From assembly GCA_002707335.2 (NCBI GenBank), contig PAMN02000040.1, positions 1 through 15,569 on the forward strand: a stretch of 15,569 nucleotides of DNA, written 5' to 3'. Under the pieces are notes generated by a model. That model had not been told where the DNA came from, did not search any database, and was given only the letters and a program-made list of their open reading frames with translations. The DNA is from Methanobacteriota archaeon (GTDB lineage Archaea; Thermoplasmatota; Poseidoniia; Poseidoniales; Poseidoniaceae). Shown here one piece after another: positions 13,848 through 15,569 of this stretch. Within the stretch, counting starts at the first letter, position 1, and every line of letters begins with the position of its first letter. The position numbers were made by a program, and so were the translations under genes.

Positions 13848-15425
13848 ATGTCTGATGTTGAATCTAGTGGTCTAAAATTAGAGACATGGCTGCTAGTTGG
13901 ATTCATTGTGGCAATGTTATTGTCAACCACATTAATTGTTGTAGCATCCTCGAATAAGGATACAGTTTATTCTGCATATGTCACTGACGGTGATGAAGAA
14001 TTGCAGTATCAACAGATATCGACAATGCGTTCAGACCTAGGTTCCGGTGAAGGGAACATGGGGTATGTAATTGCGAACACTATGTCGACTCCAATGTTAG
14101 TTAATGACTGGAGAGAACCCCATCGAACAATGCTAATCATTGCTGCCCCAGAAAAGCCATTTGATAACGCAGAAGCAGATGCTATTTACGATTTTGTAAC
14201 AGAGAATGGCGGCAAGGTAATAATTGCAGCGAACTCAACGAATGCTCAAACGGTTGCAGATAAATTCAATGTGAAATATTTTGATGCTCCTGTAGTCGAT
14301 CCAAATAGGCACTATGAGGTACTCAACACATTAGGAGAAGTTGCACCTGAAGATGCAAGAAAACTTTGGACTGTTGCCGGTGTTAACAAAGTTTGGGACG
14401 ATGACAATCAAAGAAGAGAATATTGTTCAGATTCAATGCTATCAGAAAATTCCTATGATAATTGTGCGCTTCCTGTCCTGTTCCATAGGCCTACTGCAAT
14501 ACAAGTACTCGAAGAAGGAGAGAAAGAACGTAGCGTCAAGGTACTAGCCCACGCCTCTGGTTCAGCATTTATCGCCAGAGACAACATGCAAGCAAACGAT
14601 CCCGACAATCCTATTCTTGGTGGAAATAATACAGGACTGATTATTAGAATGGATTATCCAGGAATCGAAACAATTGACAAAGTAAAGGGCTTCTCAGAAG
14701 GAAAAGTCGATGTTACAGGTAGTATTGTATTCGTATCAGATCACTCAGTGTTTGCTAATCACCTCTGGGATATTGCAGATGCCGATGTTACTGGTAAGCA
14801 ACAATGTGATACTGTATACTATGACGGAAGTGCTTGTTGGGCTGATTTATTAGCATCAGGCGAGGAAGATCCAAGCTGGAATGGCAATAGCGCTTACTTC
14901 ATCACTTTGATCAGAGACATGATGGAGCATGACAATGATGGAATGGCGTTGACAGTTACGCGTGAAAACAGCAATTTCTACGTAGTATTCGATGAATCTA
15001 GACACGTAACATCTGCACTCACTTCTCCATTCACTGAAGCAATGGGTGCAATTGTAATGCTGACAAGTGATACATTGCTTAAATGGCTGATTGTACTAAA
15101 TTTGATGGCTCTTTTATCAATCGCAATAATGGTGGTTCCAGAGAAGGAAAACTGGAGACATGTATTCGATTTGACAAGATTCAGAGAAAGACCAAACAAA
15201 GTCGACCCAAGTTTGTACCTAAAGAGAGTTAGAGAATCTCTTATGTCAAAGGTTCGACAATTCCATGACCTGACTAGAGATGAAATGGCAAGGAAAACAC
15301 CAGGGGAGATCCAATCGATGATCAAAGATCCCCGACTTATTGAGTTGTTGTATTCACAACAGCGTTCATATTCCAATGAAGAACTGAGGCAATTATTGCA
15401 ACAGATTCGACGTTGGGGAAAATAG
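13848..15425 (+). CDS. DUF4350-like protein with two membrane anchors
   Basis: A 525-residue membrane protein. A membrane helix at 13-33 is followed by a large external domain (about 35-408), a second helix at about 411-430 and a cytoplasmic tail of about 95 residues. The external domain begins with an alpha/beta region like DUF4350/GATase-like folds: TMLIIAAPEKPF (94-105), then a helix and GGKVIIAANS (121-130), later GSIVFVSDHSVF (291-302), and YVVFDESRH (378-386), which resembles the family's terminal DE-x-H motif. Cys193/Cys206 and Cys320/Cys330 could form disulfides. The tail is rich in charged helices (RFRERP; LRQLLQQIRR). In other prokaryotes such proteins sit beside MoxR ATPase and DUF58 genes; the next gene begins here after 19 bases, with an ideal ribosome site. 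Role unknown, possibly cell-envelope assembly or stress. Domain naming is from pattern memory. Confidence 0.8.
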   Translation: MSDVESSGLKLETWLLVGFIVAMLLSTTLIVVASSNKDTVYSAYVTDGDEELQYQQISTMRSDLGSGEGNMGYVIANTMSTPMLVNDWREPHRTMLIIAAPEKPFDNAEADAIYDFVTENGGKVIIAANSTNAQTVADKFNVKYFDAPVVDPNRHYEVLNTLGEVAPEDARKLWTVAGVNKVWDDDNQRREYCSDSMLSENSYDNCALPVLFHRPTAIQVLEEGEKERSVKVLAHASGSAFIARDNMQANDPDNPILGGNNTGLIIRMDYPGIETIDKVKGFSEGKVDVTGSIVFVSDHSVFANHLWDIADADVTGKQQCDTVYYDGSACWADLLASGEEDPSWNGNSAYFITLIRDMMEHDNDGMALTVTRENSNFYVVFDESRHVTSALTSPFTEAMGAIVMLTSDTLLKWLIVLNLMALLSIAIMVVPEKENWRHVFDLTRFRERPNKVDPSLYLKRVRESLMSKVRQFHDLTRDEMARKTPGEIQSMIKDPRLIELLYSQQRSYSNEELRQLLQQIRRWGK

Positions 15426-15430
15426 ATGAA

Positions 15431-15436
15431 AGGAGG
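15431..15436 (+). promoter_or_regulatory. Consensus ribosome binding site of the last gene
   Basis: AGGAGG, the best Shine-Dalgarno match in the window, ends 8 bases before ATG 15445. It selects that frame over the ATG at 15426, whose frame is also open to the window end. Confidence 0.8.
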
Positions 15437-15444
15437 AAATAAAC

Positions 15445-15569
15445 ATGCAACCAGCACCACCACCACCCGCAGCCCCCCCTGCGCCGGCACCACCTGCACC
15501 GCCTGCACCAGCAGCGCCAGCAGCACCTGCACCGCCTGCACCAGCAGCGCCAGCAGCACCTGCAGCACC
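15445..15569 (+). CDS. Protein with Pro/Ala-rich N-terminus (partial, 3' end outside window)
   Basis: The first 41 codons begin MQPAPPPP and consist of almost nothing but Pro and Ala, including two exact copies of an 11-residue unit, APPAPAAPAAP. Such a segment should be an extended, disordered arm or linker, with no membrane or signal character. The frame is still open at the window end, so the functional domain is not visible. It starts 19 bases after the DUF4350-like gene and is probably co-transcribed. By analogy with DUF4350 neighbourhoods, a MoxR-type AAA+ ATPase may follow, but nothing in the window shows this. The DNA is strongly C-rich, unlike the rest of the window. Confidence 0.75.
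   Translation, partial: MQPAPPPPAAPPAPAPPAPPAPAAPAAPAPPAPAAPAAPAA
15496..15561 (+). repeat. Exact 33-bp tandem repeat (2 copies) inside coding sequence
   Basis: Copies at 15496-15528 and 15529-15561 are identical, including synonymous codon positions (GCA CCG CCT ... GCA CCT). The unit is a multiple of 3 and encodes APPAPAAPAAP. A third partial copy may start at 15562. Complete identity at silent sites points to a recent duplication or slippage event. Confidence 0.9.

Noticed and set aside
13670..13855. 61-codon + strand frame bridging the spacer after the secreted protein
   Set aside because: It overlaps the ends of two good genes in another frame, has no ribosome site and no recognisable pattern; the spacer looks regulatory.
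14978..15568. Long open frame on the - strand with Leu/Val/Gln repeats
   Set aside because: It is the antisense shadow of the DUF4350-like gene and the Pro/Ala repeat, where C-rich codons avoid stops on both strands.
15426..15569. Alternative open frame from ATG 15426 (MKGGNKHATSTTTT, then Ser/Thr/Cys-rich)
   Set aside because: It would begin inside the ribosome-site region of the better-placed ATG 15445, has no ribosome site of its own, and reads as a frame-shifted shadow of the Pro/Ala repeat.
1..15569. tRNA, rRNA, CRISPR arrays, insertion sequences or attachment sites
   Set aside because: I looked for cloverleaf-like blocks, regularly spaced repeats and transposase or integrase motifs and found none; a covariance-model scan could still reveal a small RNA.

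Overview
The window looks like a stretch of chromosome from an uncultivated, mainly aerobic, heterotrophic marine archaeon, most plausibly Marine Group II/III (Poseidoniia-type) Euryarchaeota. This is inferred, not proven. The supporting signs are AT-leaning DNA, tightly packed genes with short spacers or 1-4 nt overlaps, TATA-like boxes in place of bacterial -35/-10 promoters, Shine-Dalgarno motifs mostly inside operons, secreted proteins with C-terminal membrane anchors, and a mix of bacterial-type genes (oligoribonuclease, a PlsC/Gpt2-like acyltransferase, acyl-CoA dehydrogenase). I see no rRNA, tRNA, CRISPR array, transposase or phage gene.

Layout. Bases 1-66 hold the probable tail of a gene on the + strand. 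A short aquaporin (-) and a Na+/Ca2+-type exchanger (+) diverge from a 79-base spacer with a palindromic TATA-like box at its centre. Next comes a + strand operon of acyl-CoA dehydrogenase, a MocA/MobA-like molybdopterin nucleotidyltransferase and XdhC (4-base spacer, then ATGA overlap). Converging on it from the - strand are oligoribonuclease and, upstream of that, a membrane-anchored subtilisin-like protease. The protease diverges from a + strand Gpt2/PlsC-like acyltransferase.

The centrepiece (8416-12773) is a three-gene operon for a molybdenum hydroxylase of the xanthine oxidase superfamily, in the order 2Fe-2S subunit, molybdenum subunit, FAD subunit. The FAD subunit carries a cysteine-rich insertion directly after its second flavin motif. 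That insertion is the hallmark of 4-hydroxybenzoyl-CoA reductase (HcrB), which binds an extra 4Fe-4S cluster there, so this is probably an Hcr-type CoA-thioester enzyme and not a xanthine or CO dehydrogenase. The large subunit has extra N- and C-terminal segments and the small subunit a Pro/His-rich tail. A secreted, C-terminally anchored protein of unknown function follows with only 4 bases of spacing.

The right end holds a two-membrane-anchor DUF4350-like protein and the start of a gene with a very Pro/Ala-rich N-terminus that contains an exact 33-bp tandem duplication.

How the genes may work together (inference): the nucleotidyltransferase could make the cytosine dinucleotide form of the molybdenum cofactor and XdhC could sulfurate and insert it into the enzyme encoded about 4 kb away. 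The acyl-CoA dehydrogenase in the maturation operon would fit a pathway that works on CoA thioesters, perhaps of aromatic acids. The protease, aquaporin and exchanger fit a protein-degrading marine heterotroph.
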